A DNA stretch of 64,000 nt from Charina bottae (taxonomy: Eukaryota; Chordata; Lepidosauria; Squamata; Charinaidae), in the NCBI GenBank assembly GCA_023362775.1, contig JALMGJ010000003.1, positions 76,741,355-76,805,354 on the forward strand, written 5' to 3'. Below, piece by piece: positions 11,577-23,220 of this stretch; position 1 is the first letter of the stretch, and every line of letters begins with the position of its first letter. Below the pieces are notes generated by a model, which did not search any database, was not told the origin of the DNA, and saw only the letters and a list, made by a program, of their open reading frames with translations. The position numbers and the translations under genes were made by a program.

Positions 11577-12270
11577 GTAAAGCATTTCTCCTTGGAGGAA
11601 GTAGGGGGGGGGGAGCAATAAAACTGGGAAGGTACCAGCTATCAGCATGCAAAGCACATTGCTTTATGAATGTCATAGTCAAGTTGTTTGTCTGTTTATA
11701 TTTCATTTACAATGTAAATATAAGAAAGTTCCCTTTCCCTTCAATTCCAATGTTAGCTAAAGTATAGGGGTGATATATAAGATCTCTGTGGTTGTGCAGC
11801 ATTTGTGCTTATCTCCTGATGACTTGTACAATGGAAAGATGTACAAGCTCCTGTGAAATCTAGTACTTCTATGTGAACAGCTTCCTGTAACTGCTGTAAT
11901 AAAACAAGGATTGACCTGAAGATGCAGAAAGTTCTGATGCAGATTGTAGACATAACTCACATCCTTCTATAGAAAGCATGGTTAAACAATCTTTCTAAAG
12001 CTCTACAGCTAATTCTAGTTGTTGTAAATTTGAAATATTTAAGCGTTGACACCTAAGAGGAATTTTAAACATATATCCCACCCACTTGCCATGAATTGGG
12101 ACTCCTGCCTCTTTCAACTATAATATGCAAAGGTATGGATGATGGGATGTGCTTGGTTTCTCTCTGCTGCAAAGGAGGAAGTGGAAATGAGCTTCCTTAT
12201 ATAGAGATGGTGAGGTGGAGTCAGTATTGTGAAACTTCTGAAAATTAGAGGGAAAGTTGCTCTATATCAG
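11577..12270. other. Unique intronic DNA after the exon
   Basis: Starts with the 5' splice site and a G-run near 11605. No repeat family or RNA gene is recognised. Confidence 0.6.
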
Positions 12271-12558
12271 TGTAGATGCTCAGTTTTGGGTAGCAGTAGT
12301 GATGTCAGACCTTCAAGTGAGATCAGACCAAGAAACCAATGCTATGTAGGCCAGTACTGCCTTTATTGTAAAGCTGTAGTAACAGAATCTTGTAAGTCTG
12401 AATGTGCTTCTCCCTTCCTCCCTTTATCTTCATGTGAACTAGGGAGGGGCTTGCCTGAGACGTTTACTCATGTTATGTTCGTGCTCTGGACTCATGCCCC
12501 TTGTCTTGGTAGCAGCTCTTACTCCTGTCCTTCAAGGCCATTCCCTCTTTCCTCTACA
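12271..12558 (-). mobile_element. LTR-like repeat, family shared with 35981 and 41502
   Basis: On the minus strand the unit begins TGTAGAGG and ends ATCTACA, i.e. TGT...ACA termini as in retroviral LTRs, with a polyadenylation-type signal CAATAAAG near its 3' part. Blocks such as CCCTAGTTCACATGAAGATA and AGAAGCACATTCAGACTTA recur almost unchanged at 41630-41680, and GGGAATGGCCTTG matches the start of the 35981 copy. No internal viral genes and no clear short target duplication were found. It could be a solo LTR of an old endogenous retrovirus or another retroposon. Confidence 0.45.
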
Positions 12559-12639
12559 AGTAGGGACTCAGTTGTGGATAGTAATAGATATTTAATTTTG
12601 TCCTGCAAGCCTGAGGGGCACATATTGGAACAACAGTCT

Positions 12640-12960
12640 TGTAGGCCCCAAATCGGGGTTGGTTCGTTTGTCCGGTGCGGCAGGGCCAATCACCACACAA
12701 GACAGGAAAATTCAAAGGAACTCATTTATTGAAGACATCTGCAACAAAGGAGGACTCCCTCATGAAAAGAAGGAGCCCTGAACAAACAGTTTTCCAAGCT
12801 TTTATACCTAACTTTTGGCGTGCTTTAACTTGATTGGCTATAAGGTATACACATGTCGTAAGGTGATTGGTTGCAAGATATAGACACATCATAAGATGCC
12901 TGGTTACAGTTTGCCTTGCTTTGGGGTTGTTATTTTTTTTTAAAGGAAAGTTCATCTAAA
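12640..12960 (-). mobile_element. Probable solo LTR with promoter-like signals
   Basis: Read on the minus strand it has, in order, two CCAAT-like boxes (AACCAATCACC, AGCCAATCAAG), a TATA box (GTATAAAAGC), then about 80 bp later AATAAA followed by a T-rich and GT-rich segment. This is the U3-R-U5 order of a retroviral LTR. The likely 3' terminus is CCTACA at 12640; the 5' boundary is unclear and could extend to about 13043, where CTACA would mirror TGTAG. No viral coding sequence adjoins it. Orientation is opposite to SRGAP2. Confidence 0.5.
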
Positions 12961-13314
12961 GGTGGGCTAGGTACGGGTATCCCTTATGTGTTTGCAGTTA
13001 GCTGTTCCTACTACCTTACACATACTCAGTTTCAGTTGCTACAGTTAACACATCTGCATTTGCCCTCACTCTCGTCTGACTCCAATTCAAGATGTTCTCT
13101 CTTCCACTGCACATATCCAGTTTTCCCATCCTTCAGTCTGAAGATAGTCATCTAGGTCCAAGAAACCATCTGTATTCCAGATATCTGAAGGGCTGTAGAT
13201 TCTCTTAAAAACAGTGTATAAACATAATATAATATTGACTTAAAGACAAAACCAAGCACATTTAGGATGTAATTCATGTTGTGCCCTCAGTGATGGGTAT
13301 TTCTGGAGCTACCT

Positions 13315-13608
13315 ATATGATGGTGCTTAAAAGTTTGTGAATCCTTCTGAATTTTGAATATTTCTGCATAAATGTAACCTAAAACGTGATTTGTTTTCCA
13401 CACGTTTAATGACAGAGCTGTTGATCCCAATTGTCGCTAAGTGAGGACTACCTGTATTTTTTGACTCATTTTTAAAATTTACCTAGTAAATTGTAACTCT
13501 TTACCTAGTTTTAGGACTTGTGTGGAGAACAGATCACATTTTAGGTCATATTTATGCAGAAATACTGAAAATTCAAAAGGGTTCACAAACTTTTAAGAAT
13601 CACTGGAT
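13315..13608. mobile_element. Tc1/mariner-like palindromic MITE
   Basis: Long imperfect inverted repeats: left AAAAGTTTGTGAATCCTTC, AATATTTCTGCATAAATGTA and a right arm with the complementary order (TTATGCAGAAATACTGAAAA, GGGTTCACAAACTTTTAAG). The arms resemble the terminal repeats of a widespread vertebrate Tc1/mariner group. The centre holds an unrelated-looking segment GTCGCTAAGTGAGGACTACC. It has no transposase and its exact TA boundaries are uncertain. Confidence 0.6.
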
Positions 13609-14264
13609 GCTTGAAAATGGATCTCTTAAAGGAAACTGCCTCTGAATTCCAGTTTAAGCAATATATGCCAGCCCTTGCCTTTGTTATTCGTCTTTCCTCT
13701 CATCAAACCTAATGTACAGTAAACAATTGCATTTCATATTCTTAAACTCTAGTTATAATATGGTATATGACTTTTAAACTGGATATTGTTTGAATTTTTT
13801 TTGATATTTAAATTATTCTTGCTGTCCTGTCAAGGCTAGATGTATATGTTTACTTTTCAGACTTATAGGATGGTGAGATAACTTGAGCAAATGTGTGAAT
13901 CTTATTTTCCTTTGACCATATCAATGTTAAGATACCAAATATGGTATTTATACAGGGCTCCACAGATAGCTGGCAAGGAGAATGCAAATTGTCATTTGTG
14001 ATTCTAAACTTTTCTGCTTTTAACATATTCTTAGCAAGACTTTTTCCCCCCAGGATCTGTTGCCAGCCTCTCAAATGTATTAATACCAAATTTGTAATAC
14101 ATCTGCTACAGAATACATAAAAGTAAATTCACCTTCAAGTTGTTGATTACACGGACATACGTTCATGTAGTTTCCTTGGCTGTAATACAGCAGTGATTTT
14201 TCTTTACCTTCTTCTGGAATGTTTTCTTTTTTTACTTCCCTGTCTGGCTTGCAGTACTGCTGTT

Positions 14265-14321
14265 TCCTGGAGGTGTCCTATCCAAGTACTAACCAGGTCT
14301 GACTTTGTTATATAGGATAGG
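14265..14321 (-). pseudogene. 5S rRNA-derived fragment
   Basis: The plus strand contains CCTATCCAAGTACTAACCAG, preceded by GGAGGTGT. This is close to the complement of the internal promoter region of 5S rRNA (CCATCCAAGTACTAACCAGG). Sequence outside about 57 bp has diverged. It may be a 5S pseudogene or the head of a 5S-derived SINE. It is too short and altered to be a working 5S gene. Confidence 0.6.
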
Positions 14322-14984
14322 CTACCAAGAAAAGAAAAGGTGTTTCTGAGGTCAGGATTTCATAACATATTCTTAGATTTTTCTAGCAATAAATGCAAGG
14401 ATGATGCTTCTATTTCGCGATGCTGTTAAATTTCATTAATATAAATCCCTCTCATTAGAGCGATAATTTATATTCCTGCTTTCCTTCTGTGGGGCACTTT
14501 TAACTGAACATCAGGTATGGAAGTTACCAAAGTGACCTGGCAGGTTTTTGATTGATGCTGCAGGGTATATCACTGAAAAGAGTGGGATTACCAGTTTTTA
14601 AAACAGACTCTTAAGTTCTTGTACTGTACTGTACTGTACTTGTACTGTCTTATTCTTTACTGTTGTTCTTCTTCCTCTTGGCAGCAAGTTCTGCCTGCTT
14701 CCATAGACAGTGCATAGATGGAGCATCTACTGCAAGTCAGGAAGAAGAAAGGTAGTGCTGCAACTCTGGTAGCAGAGAATAAAGCCAGAGTGTTCATGAA
14801 AAGTACAGGAAATGGAAGTGATGCTTTCAATCTTTCCAACCCAATGGAATGTTGGAAAGAAATCATGTAAAGGGACTTGGGATTCCATCTGCCTGCCTGC
14901 CTGTTCATCTGTATGTCTATCAGCAGATTGACTGCTTGTCACAGAGTTTGCCTTCTGAATGCTTATGATCTGCCTCTTTACTTT

Positions 14985-15066
14985 TTTATTGTTTCTACCT
15001 TTTTAAAGTGTAAGCACCCAGAGTCATGTGTAGTCAGGCAGCCTCTAAATTGTATTAAATAAATAA
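14985..15066 (+). mobile_element. CR1/L2-like LINE or SINE 3' tail
   Basis: Contains AGTGTAAGCACCCAGAGTC, a variant of the GTAAGCCGCCCAGAGTC tail block seen elsewhere in the window, then TTAAATAAATAAA. Short and old. Confidence 0.5.
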
Positions 15067-15069
15067 AAC

Positions 15070-16015
15070 TGGACAGAATGGAACAAAATTTAGTCTAGAG
15101 AGAAACATTGGAAAAAGAAAACCCGTGTTTGAAAATGGGCTGAATCCAGTCTGGGGCTGCAGAGAAAAATATTCGGAACCCCCCCCCCCTTTTCCCCAGT
15201 GCACCCCTATTGGAGACTGTTAGTCAGAGGCTTGAAATACTGTATTGCCAACTGTTTCGTTCTAAGCTCTCCTCCATTCTGGTCCTGTGACTGAGATTAG
15301 AGCATATGCAGCCTACCTTGTGTTTCCCAGTACACTTATACACAAAAACACACACACAAGACAGCATGATGGGAGAGCAGAAAGAGGCATACAAAGACAC
15401 AACATTTTACTTCATTACATAAAAGACAATACTGATGCTTCCTATAGCCTGTTCTGGTAAAGTGCTGGAAAGAATTCCAGAAGCTCTGCTGTGTGCATGC
15501 TTTCCCTATCTTATTTTATTCCAGTTTTTTTTTTTGGAAAGCTCTCAATTCAGTGGCAAGTCTTGAGGTGGGAAAAGCAGAGTGAACAGGAGGTGGGTGA
15601 TGGAAAAATATGTTCTCCCAGATGCTCTCATTATTACTTAACTTTGCTGCCAAATTTTGGCAAATAACAGGAAACAGAGACAAAGGAAATTGTCATCCTA
15701 GCAACAACTTCTAATTCAGACATATGTCGAACAGGGAGATTGGAGGTCCCTAAAACTAAGAAAGTAGCATTGGGGACTTGTTGCAATACTGATTGTAACC
15801 AGGAAACAAAAAGGGGCAGATAAAAGCTAAAGAAATGTGTACCACCTCATATGATTGATACGTCTTGTGGGGACTAATTGTCTACTCCTATCTTATATAA
15901 GCATAACTTAAAATGTCAGTGATGGCAAAAGAATACAAGATACAAGCTTGATTATATATTCTTACTAAGTGCTTTTCTTTGTCTTCTTCCCCATCAAATG
16001 CCACTTCTCCAGTTT
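15070..16015. other. Unique intronic DNA
   Basis: No repeat or gene recognised except a C-run near 15180 and a short AC-rich patch near 15340. Confidence 0.55.
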
Positions 16016-16017
16016 TC

Positions 16018-16265
16018 ACAGAATCATAGAGTTGGAAGGGACTTTTGGATATCTTCTAGTCCAGTTCCCTGCTCAGGGCAGGAATCCTTATACCATCCCA
16101 GACAACAGCTGTCCAAACTTTGCTTGAAAATCTCTAGTGATGGAGAACCCACAATTCCAGGTTGTTCCACTGCTTACTAGCTTTTACAGTCAGGAAGTTC
16201 CTCCTTATTTCAAGTTTGGATTTCCCTCTGTAAAGCTTTCATCCAGTTTGAAGAATCCAAGATAA
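16018..16265 (-). mobile_element. CR1 LINE 3' end
   Basis: The plus strand reads CAGAATCATAGAGTTGGAAG, then blocks like TCTAGTCCAGTTCCCTGCTC, TGCTTGAAAATCTCTAGTGA and AGTCAGGAAGTTCCTCCTTA. This is the classic amniote CR1 3' region in reverse orientation, the terminal ATTCTATG-type repeat giving CATAGA at the left edge. The copy is 5'-truncated and diverged. Confidence 0.88.
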
Positions 16266-16274
16266 GACATATAT

Positions 16275-17590
16275 TTTAACTTGACAAGCACAGGCCCCAA
16301 CTTTTGTTGACCAGGATGATGCTAATGTCAGGCCATGGATAGGCATTTGAGAGATTCAGGAAATACAGTAGGGATGCTTAACCATTTCTTCCACTTTTCC
16401 TCACCATGATTAAAGGGAAAAGCAGTGGGCAGGAGAATGCATCTCTTCTTATAATTATTTTGTGAAAATACCTTGTTACCCCTCATTGCCCCAGTAAACA
16501 TGGATTTGGAACATGTTACCTGAAGTGAAGGGGTAGAGGTATAGAGGAGAAACATTTGAAGGATATACTCAATGATATTTCTGAGGTGACTGAGATAGAA
16601 GTAACTAGATAGTAACTTTTCTGATTAATGGTAATTTAGGCAGGATGCAATTTCCTCCCGCCCTCTCATCTTATTTCCAGATGGAGAGGCAGTAAAAAAG
16701 TAAGGAAGCTGAAACATAGCATTATCTGTGTCTACTGTTTGCAACTGTTTCCCCATATTCACATTAGAATGAGCAAATACATATTTTAGAATCCCATATT
16801 TGCCCAATATTGTACATATGAAACCATGTTATTATAAAAGACTTGCAACCACATTCCCTCTTTCTAATATGATCAGAGCAGTCATACTGGGAAAACTGAA
16901 CTTTCTTTTATTTCATTTGCCTAAGCATCCTTGGTTGTTCTATGGGAACTTTCATATGGATAACAACTGAGACAAATCCATATTAAAAACAATAACTGAG
17001 ACAATATGCTAAGAAGTTGATCAACATCTGTTTTCAATTAAGTGAAAACAAAACCCAGAAGTTAGCAGCAAGCAACAACACACACAGCAGAGCACCCAGG
17101 GAAAGAGACAACTAACTGTGAAAATCATGATGTCTTCCAGAACAACGTAGGCCTCCTTTGAGAAAAAAAAAATCACAGATACAGTGGAGCAAATTTCCAG
17201 CACCTTGACTGAGAAGCCCTTTCTTAGATAACTGCAACTTATGTCATCTTACAGGCCTTGTCTTCTGAAATGCAAAATTATTTCTAGCACCAGACCAACC
17301 ACCATGCCTTTGTTTTCCTCCCTTTTAATTTTAGAAACACTGTTGTAAACTTTTCATTTGAAACTTTTGGTTGTACTAACTGTTCAGTGAGCTTTAATAT
17401 TTTACATTTATCTTAAGTCTAGAACTTCACAGCCTTTTCTGAAAACAGTGTAACCCTTTTGAAGGAAGCAAACAAGTCCATATTTGTAACCTTTGTTTGG
17501 ATCATTATAGGACTGTAATGTTAACTAAGTTATACAGTTGAGTTGAAATTGTCATTTAGGTCCATGGTTTATTCTTGGATTATTTTAATC
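16275..17590. other. Unique intronic DNA
   Basis: No recognisable repeat or exon. Short ORFs show no familiar protein content. Confidence 0.55.
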
Positions 17591-17597
17591 ATTTATT

Positions 17598-17886
17598 AGT
17601 TTTTCCAAACTGTGTGTTGCGAAACAATACTGTGTCGCCTGCGGGGCCCAGGTGTGTCGCGTCAAAACCTGGAAGCGCTGATGGCGTGCTGCCGCCACGC
17701 GCAGTTGCGAACACTGGGGGCGGGCCATCAGCGCTTCCGGGTTTTCGCATGGCACACAAGGACACCGCTGCCGCCACGGTTGCGGCGCGCGAAAATCCAA
17801 AAGCGCTGCGCTGGCGGCGGCGCTTCTGGGTTTTCTCGTGCACCGCCATTGGTGTGTCGCCACGGGAAAAGTTTGGAAAGCCCTGG
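17598..17886. mobile_element. GC-rich fold-back hAT-like MITE
   Basis: The ends TTTCCAAACTGTGTG and AGTTTGGAAAGCCCTG are inverted and close to the termini of the hAT group at 42515, 45489, 51192 and 54545. The interior is CpG-rich and folds back on itself: GGAAGCGCTGATGGC pairs with GCCATCAGCGCTTCC, and a second GCGCTTCTGGGTTTTC block repeats the motif. No clear 8-bp duplication was found, so the outer edges are approximate. Confidence 0.65.
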
Positions 17887-17889
17887 GCT

Positions 17890-19922
17890 ATAGGCTAAGA
17901 TGCTTTTGAATTACAGCCCTACTGTAGAGATGAAAGCATATAGTCTATTAGAGTTGATTAGCACTTAGAAAGGAATATGAATTTTTGTTAATTCTGTGCT
18001 CCCAGTATACGTAGCTACGCACAATTTATTTATTTATTTATTTATTTATTTAATCTGAGGGTTCAGTTGAAAAGTACCATACCAGCTTACATAAGACAAA
18101 TCCGGCTTGCCCTCCATAATACAAAAAGATAAGTTTATTCAAGGAGGAAGAAGAAACGGTTCTTATAATTATCTCTGGGAATGGGAAACAATTCAGGGCC
18201 CAATTCAGCTGGTCTTTCAGCAGTGCCCTTTCTGTAGCATTTTTTTTCCAGCTCACCCTCTACTGTAACTGCTGTTGGGTGCCTGTTAAAGGAGAAAAAG
18301 AGCCAAATGAAGATAGTCTCTCAACCAACTTGATGTATTTCCTCATTTCCATCTCGCCTTCTGTGCAGCAGATTGACTGGCTGCTATTAGGTGACAGCAT
18401 GGGATTCTGAGTTGGCACAAAGCAAATGTCAGGATCTTTCCTATGGCCAGAAGGGAAAAGTTTCTTCTTCATCTGCTTCATGTCACAAGAGGTATAGTGA
18501 GAATCTTACCACCTTTCCTCTCCCCCCACCCCTATTATAAAAACAACCCACAGAATTTTCACTGAAAAATTATTTAGGTGTCTCTTGTAATTGAACATTT
18601 TTATGTATTTAAACATATTATGTTTCATTTAATTAACAATCTACCAGTTTACTGTATTTAAACCTATTTTATTGTAATCTAATAGAAGTCCATTTATGAT
18701 ACTTGAAACAATAGAATATAACTGTGGTTATGACAGCTGGAGATAGGGAAATGCCCAACGAAATAAATTTTAATTGTAAGCCGAAACACTCAAAACCAGG
18801 AGACCACATAAACTCGGCGTGAAAATCATTTTACATATTAGGTGCCACAATGGAAATACATTCCTTAGCATACAGAACAGAAATGACTTTGACATATCAA
18901 CTAGGAGTTTCTGCAAAATTCGTAAAGTCTTTGATTTTCAGTGGAATTTTACATTTATTTGGAGAGTATACTGTATAAAGAAGCCAGTTTGTAGCATGTG
19001 TTGCCTCTTCGGAGAATAGGTTCCTGTGGGTTGCGAATTTAAGTCCAGTGGCTTTGATAACTATTTATTAGAATCTTATTAGCTGTGGCAGTAGCAACTA
19101 TTTCTAATTTTGAAATATTTGTAGCAGTCAGGATCTTTTTTAATATGCTGGCATCACTTTTTTCTCATCTTGAGATAAGTCTGTTATTCTTCAGAGAGCC
19201 ATGCTTTCGATCTCAGCTGTTTGTGTCACCTGCCATCTGTCTATCACCAGTAATTTGAAATACCGAGCTCTGCTAAACCATATTTGAAACAAAGTTTGAA
19301 AGTAATTGGTATCTGGGTAAACTAAACCATGTAACGATTGTGTCAAATTGCTTGAGGAACTTAAATTTTTCCTTCTGTTAAGCTGCCATAGGAGTAGCAT
19401 CCTAGTATGTTATCCTTGATCTCTTACAGGTCCATTGTAACATGAACAGCCATGCATATACAGTGTTGCTTACCATGAAAGGGAATAGTGTGTTGGTATG
19501 TATGTAAGTATGCCAGCTGCTGTAACCATGCTCCTAATATAAAATAAAAACAATACTCTAGACTTATTATTTTTCTTGGTCATTATAGGAAGAATGCCCA
19601 TAGAAAATAGCCCTTCCCTTTGGTGACCCCTTGGCTCTAGAATGCCTTCCTTCTTCCATCTCTTTTAATGTTGCTTTGTTATTATGTGTATGTGTTTTTA
19701 ATTGTTATATCTGAACCTGTTTTAATTAGTGTAACTACTGATTAGCATCACTACATTTACTGTATATTATTATGTATGTGATATTGCTATTTCTGTTCAA
19801 GGTTTTAGAAATGGGTTTTAAGATCCGTGCAAGTCATCCTGAAAAAACTTGTCTGCTTCTTAGATAAATCCCATAACATACTGTTTCAAGTAAAAGGTTT
19901 GAATGAAACACTTTTGGAAGCC
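17890..19922. other. Intronic DNA with little recognisable content
   Basis: Contains a (TTTA)n tract at 18024-18052. The segment 18053-18280 has AATAAA-like and T-rich features on the minus strand that might belong to an old LTR, but the evidence is too thin for a call. Nothing else was recognised. Confidence 0.5.
18024..18052. repeat. (TTTA)n microsatellite
   Basis: Seven tandem TTTA units. Confidence 0.9.
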
Positions 19923-19933
19923 CAATAGAATTT

Positions 19934-20265
19934 AAAGGTCAAGGTCAAGGTTCCCCCATACAGTCGTGTCTGACTCTAGGGGCCGGTGCTCATCTCCGGT
20001 TGTTAGCCGAAGAGCCAGTGTTGTCCGAAGACGCTTCCGCGGTCATGTGGCCGGCATGACACGCACGGAACGCTGTTACCTTCCCACCGAAGTGGTACCT
20101 ATTTATCTACTTGCATTTGCATGCTTTCGAATTGCTAGGTTAGCAAGAGCTGGGGCGAGTGCGGGAGCTCACTCTGTCACGCAGGGCTAGGGTCTTGAAC
20201 CTCTGAACTTGAGACCTTCCGATCGACAAGCCTGGCGTCTTAACCGCTGAGCCACCGCGCCACCT
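19934..20265 (-). mobile_element. tRNA-derived SINE with BovB-like tail
   Basis: Same family as 8934-9274, in reverse. The tRNA-like head lies at the right (GGCGCGGTGGCTCAGCGG read on the minus strand), and the BovB-like tail (GAGTCAGACACGACTG on the minus strand) at the left. An 11-bp duplication CAATAGAATTT flanks it at 19923-19933 and 20266-20276. It sits immediately next to a BovB 3' end, so two elements of one SINE/LINE partnership adjoin. Confidence 0.9.
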
Positions 20266-20276
20266 CAATAGAATTT

Positions 20277-20525
20277 TTGTTGTTGTTCAGTCGTTCAGTC
20301 GTGTCCGACTCTTCGTGACCTCATGGACCATAGCACGCCAGGCCTTCCTGTCCTCCACTGTCTCTCGGAGTTTACTCAAATTCATGTTCATTACATCGGT
20401 AATGCTATCTAACCATCTCATCCTCTGCCGTCCCCTTCTCCTTTTGCCTTCAGTCTTTCCCAGCATCAGGGTCTTTTCCAGTGAGTCCTCTCTTCTCATT
20501 AGGTGGCCAAAGTATTTGAGCTTCT
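20277..20525 (-). mobile_element. BovB (RTE) LINE 3' end
   Basis: On the minus strand it encodes the C-terminus of the BovB RT protein: MRREDSLEKTLMLGKTEGKR, then RQRMRWLDSITDVMN and a terminal AWRAMVHEVTKSRTRLND. The tail GAGTCGGACACGACTGAACG and CAACAACAA repeat follow. About 250 bp remain, so it is heavily 5'-truncated. It is nearly identical to the matching part of 61475-62330, which suggests fairly recent activity. Confidence 0.93.
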
Positions 20526-20529
20526 ACAA

Positions 20530-21261
20530 ATTATGATAGCATTTGAAATCTGTTTCTGAAACTTCAGTGGATGCAAACCAAAAGGCATATGCATTTCCAT
20601 TGTAAGGCCTTACCTGCTTTCTTATTGTTAAAGGAAGTCCTGTTTGGTATGGGAGGATCCTGAGCTGACCCCATTGCCATTGGCTAATGTTATCATGCAT
20701 CCTCCCTCTGTAGCTCAATTCTGTGGAGGTTCCATGCTAGGAAACAAATCTAATACTGCAAACATACCCCATTTCGTGGAATATTATTCCATAGAAAATT
20801 TGGCTTGCCCTAATACTGTTGGACTTCCAGAAGTTGGTCAAAGCGGAGCTCTTTTGGAACGCTCTCAATTAATTAACATACAGTCATCAAAGTGTAAACT
20901 GTTATTTTAAAGTGTTATTGGGATACAGTTTTAATGATAATGTTTTATGGTTTCACTATTTTAGTTTCAATTTTTGTATTGTGAATCTTTTTATTTCCGT
21001 AAACTGCCAAGACTCACAAGATTGGGGCAGTTTAAAAATCTAATGAATGTACACAGACTTCAGTGTCAGATAATTTAGATGTCCTTCCATCTAGCCACCC
21101 TTCACCAGTAATTTATAAGTGCATTCATTCTCTGTTCTGTCATTTACACTGAAAATCCTTCCTTCCTTCCTTCCTTCCTTCCTTCCTTCCTTCCTTCCTT
21201 CCTTCCTTCCTTCCTTCCTTCCTTCCTTCCTTCCTTCCTTCCTTCCTTCCTTCCTTCCTTC

Positions 21262-21316
<55 letters not shown>

Positions 21317-23100
21317 TCCCTTAAAGGATTTCTTATTTTATATTTATACAGTACTTTGCATATAAAATTCTTACTGCCTAGTTTAGTTCACCCAAGAAAC
21401 ATATGTGGGTGAACTTGACACAGCTCAACTGTATTATGCATTTTTAGAACATTTTCTAGTTAGGGATGAAGAATTTACTTTGAGCCAAGAACTAAATAAA
21501 CTTTGGGCAAATGTCCTAGGGTCTGCATATGGTGAGTGTGAGAGTAGGTAATATGCGCAGCACAACGTTGATTGATCTATACAGAGAGCTGTGCAGCTCT
21601 GTTAACACTTGCCTGAAAACTTACATTCTCTCTCTTGGGGCATTGCTTCCAGAAATTCATAGTTTACGTTCAGAGGCAGATGAAAACTCCACCTAAACTC
21701 ACCCAGGAATGATTAGTTCCCATGGAGGAATTCCTGATTCCGGTTACTTTTTATTCACGAGGAGCCTAGCTGTAAAGCCTTGCTTTTGTGTTTGTGTGTG
21801 TGTGGTTCTGCATCTTCCTCTGCCTCCTGGCAACGATGCTACTCTCACAGCTTTAGAATTAGGTTTTCAAAGCCAGGTGTCTGGTTTGCAGGTCCATATG
21901 AAATAGAAGGCACCTAAATTCTTAGCTAATTCCAAGACTTTAGGCAAACAGGGTTCCCTTGCTACAAAGAGGTCCTCATTCAGCCCTGCACATTCTGTTC
22001 AAAAGAGAAGTGCAGTCTTTAGTCTAAAAAAATGCACCTGTGTTGAAATTATAATTGCCAGGAAACTAAATTGGGATTTTATACATGCAAAAGATGTTCT
22101 CTGCTCTTTCTTATGAAACACATACTGTATACTATTATAGTACTATCATCCCTTTTAAATCAGGATTTAAAAGGTTTTACAAATGAGGAATAATCTTTGG
22201 AAGATGCAAAGTGGCATTTGTCGATTTTGGAGTATCAGTAAAGCCAGAACATCCCAACATGAAGTAAAAACAACTCTTTGGTTGCCTATGTGATGGAGTA
22301 AAAGGATGGAGAACAAGCCTGGCATCCTTCAGGTTGAACATTTGTAAACAACAGATGTTCATTACTGTAAAGGACTGTGGGGAGCAAAAGGGACCTGAAT
22401 CACTGCTTGAAGGTCTTAAAATATATCAGCAAGAGAAGTTGATGTGTTGACATATTAATATGATAAGGTATTAAACAGTATAAGCTTGTTTGACTAGTAC
22501 AAGTTTTAATCACTATAGGTTAAAAATTGAAAAGTTCATAAGTAAGTAATGAGAAAGTGAAATATTTAGTTTTATTTTTCAAATCTCAGAGACAATTGTT
22601 TCATTTGAATTGACATTTCTTAGAGCATTTTCAAAGCTGTCTTAGCAAAACAGTAAATTTAGTATTTGGACATGTTATATTATTGTCAGAAACCTTTCTT
22701 TTTATAATGTTTCTAGGAATTAACTTGGTATGAGAGCTGTAAAAGGTACCTGATTCCTATGTTCCTTTTTCTTAATTTTGTTTTCTATATTTTTTCCTAT
22801 GTTTATCTTTTATCTGTTTTAAAAACATTTCTAATCAAAATTATGTTAAAAAGAATTGCTTGACAAATAATGAGCTGCGGCTCTTGACAGTTATGGGTAT
22901 TGTAAAAAGTTGGTATTTCAGTTGTTAGAACGTTATAGAGTTCTTTCTTGTTCTAAAAGGCATATTAAACTCCATTAATAAACTAAATAATCAAGTGGAT
23001 ATAAAATATATAGAAAAATGCTTGCTGCCTAATAAAGTTCTTTGCATCTCTAAATTGGTTCCAAAGTCACTCATAGCTTTCCCAGCCCTTATCCCAGTAT
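20530..23100. other. Intronic DNA with a large microsatellite
   Basis: Besides the tetranucleotide tract at 21157-21319, a weak LINE-like tail may lie at about 20990-21050 (GTAAACTGCCAAGACTCACA). No exon or RNA gene was recognised. Confidence 0.5.
21157..21319. repeat. (CCTT)n(TTTC)n microsatellite
   Basis: Roughly 26 CCTT units followed by about 15 TTTC units, 163 bp of pure pyrimidine on the plus strand. The 97-codon frame across it (LPSF repeats) is not a gene. Confidence 0.98.
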
Positions 23101-23110
23101 AGCTTCTTTT

Positions 23111-23220
23111 TTGTTGTTGTTGTTCAGTCGTTTAGTCTTGTCCGACTCTTCGTGACCTCATGGACCATAGCACGCCAGGCCTTCCTGTCCTCCACTGTCT
23201 CCCGGAGTTTACTCAAATTC
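23111..23220 (-). mobile_element. BovB LINE 3' terminal fragment
   Basis: Only the last 110 bp of BovB: GTTGTTGTTGTTCAGTCG, then GTCCGACTCTTCGTGACCTC and CACGCCAGGCCTTCCTGTCC on the plus strand. It ends at ACTCAAATTC. Confidence 0.88.

Noticed and set aside
18053..18280. Possible additional LTR on the minus strand
   Set aside because: Only an AATAAA-like signal and T-rich context; no termini, TSD or second copy seen.
21119..21412. 97-codon ORF with LPSF repeats, and similar ORFs at 9666-9866 and 50227-50510
   Set aside because: Pure translation of microsatellites.
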